NCBI GenBank assembly: GCA_018715285.1
Contig: DVLW01000017.1
Span: 1-23,141 of the forward strand
Direction: 5' to 3'
Length of the DNA: 23,141 nucleotides
DNA from: Candidatus Faecivivens stercoripullorum
GTDB lineage: Bacteria; Bacillota; Clostridia; Oscillospirales; Ruminococcaceae
Notes under the pieces: generated by a model
Seen by the model: the letters and a program-made list of their open reading frames with translations, nothing else
Told to the model about the DNA's origin: nothing
Databases searched by the model: none
Shown here: positions 22,832 to 23,141 of the stretch, piece after piece
How the letters are laid out: each line of letters starts with the position of its first letter
Numbering within the stretch: the first letter of the stretch is position 1
Position numbers and translations under genes: made by a program

Positions 22832-23141
22832 TTATGAAATCTGGTGGTTGGCAAATGCTCTGCGGGAAGCAAAACCGCCGATTCCCAAAAATAGAATGGC
22901 AGCCGGGACAGCCCATATCGCATACAGTATACCATTATTCATCTGTTCCACCGAAAGAAGCGAGACAGCCAGCACATGATACAGCGGCAGAAGTCCGACC
23001 AGTCGAAACAAAGGATTTGTTTCTGAGATCGGCAGCAAAACAGGGAACAGGAAAACTGCTATTGACGAGACGAAAGCCACAATTTGATTTTTGCTGATTG
23101 CGGACAGAAACAGCGTAATTCCAGTTGCACTGAGTGTACAG
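22832..23141 (-). CDS. C-terminal part of a membrane protein, possibly an ABC-2 permease
   Basis: On the minus strand the frame is open from the right edge (first full codon at 23140) to TAA at 22834-22832, giving 102 residues. A GTG at 23080 is in frame but is unlikely to be the start because the frame continues upstream without a stop. The fragment has about three hydrophobic segments (GITLFLSAI, IAVFLFPVLLPI, LLPLYHVLAVSLL, IWAVPAAILFLGI) and a short basic tail (SRRAFANHQIS). The pattern resembles the last helices of ABC-2 type permeases, but the fragment is too short for a firm call. The gene converges on the SLH-like gene at a shared terminator. Confidence 0.55.
   Translation of the reverse strand, partial: CTLSATGITLFLSAISKNQIVAFVSSIAVFLFPVLLPISETNPLFRLVGLLPLYHVLAVSLLSVEQMNNGILYAIWAVPAAILFLGIGGFASRRAFANHQIS

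Noticed and set aside
1..23141. Defence system, CRISPR array, prophage, insertion sequence or biosynthetic cluster
   Set aside because: I saw no direct-repeat arrays, transposase or integrase motifs, tRNA-flanked sites or clusters of unknown genes. Nearly every gene belongs to a well-known core family.

Overview
The window is a chromosomal segment from an endospore-forming member of the Clostridia, probably Oscillospiraceae/Ruminococcaceae. The evidence is the Firmicutes-type gene order, a full spoIIIA operon, yqfC/yqfD/spoVV, AGGAGG-type ribosome binding sites, moderately high GC for a Firmicute, and frequent TTG/GTG starts. It reads as ordinary core genome. I see no rRNA, tRNA, CRISPR array, insertion sequence or prophage, and no gene-free stretch over 300 bases.

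Layout. (1) 1-2705: sporulation genes. yqfD runs leftward off the edge. It is divergent from yqfC, which is translationally coupled to spoVV (ylbJ). The 132-bp gap holds what looks like a pair of mirror-image sigma-E promoters sharing the same two elements. (2) 2655-4506: a sigma-A-type promoter inside the 3' end of spoVV, a structured leader of about 140 nt, a small four-Cys protein, an RluA-family pseudouridine synthase, a YlmC/YmxH PRC-barrel protein and a terminator. (3) 4507-9437: the mother-cell operon spoIIIAA-AH, preceded by three GGACAG boxes resembling SpoIIID sites and closed by a terminator. (4) 9494-21662: a long housekeeping transcription unit from a strong extended -10 promoter. 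Its order is asp23-type gene, nusB, a TsaD/Kae1-like paralogue, xseA, xseB, ispA-type prenyl synthase, a YuiD-family membrane protein, dxs, tlyA, nadK, argR, recN and a CNNM/CBS transporter gene, ending in a strong terminator. (5) 21681-22814: a monocistronic secreted protein with an SLH-like C-terminus. (6) 22832-23141: the C-terminal end of a leftward membrane protein, perhaps an ABC-2 permease.

How the genes work together. SpoIIIAA-AH build the ATPase-powered, secretion-like channel between mother cell and forespore. SpoVV is the dipicolinate transporter of the outer forespore membrane. YqfC/YqfD are sigma-E sporulation proteins. In the long operon, Dxs and the prenyl synthase start and extend isoprenoid synthesis. 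XseAB, RecN and ArgR cover DNA metabolism and arginine control. NusB and TlyA serve rRNA transcription and modification.

Most noteworthy: the mirror-symmetric sigma-E promoter pair, the structured leader before the four-Cys gene, the GGACAG triplet before spoIIIAA, the 218-nt overlap of spoIIIAA with spoIIIAB, and the TsaD paralogue that keeps its metal ligands but has SGGTT where TsaD has SGGHT. No clear new defence or biosynthetic system is visible.
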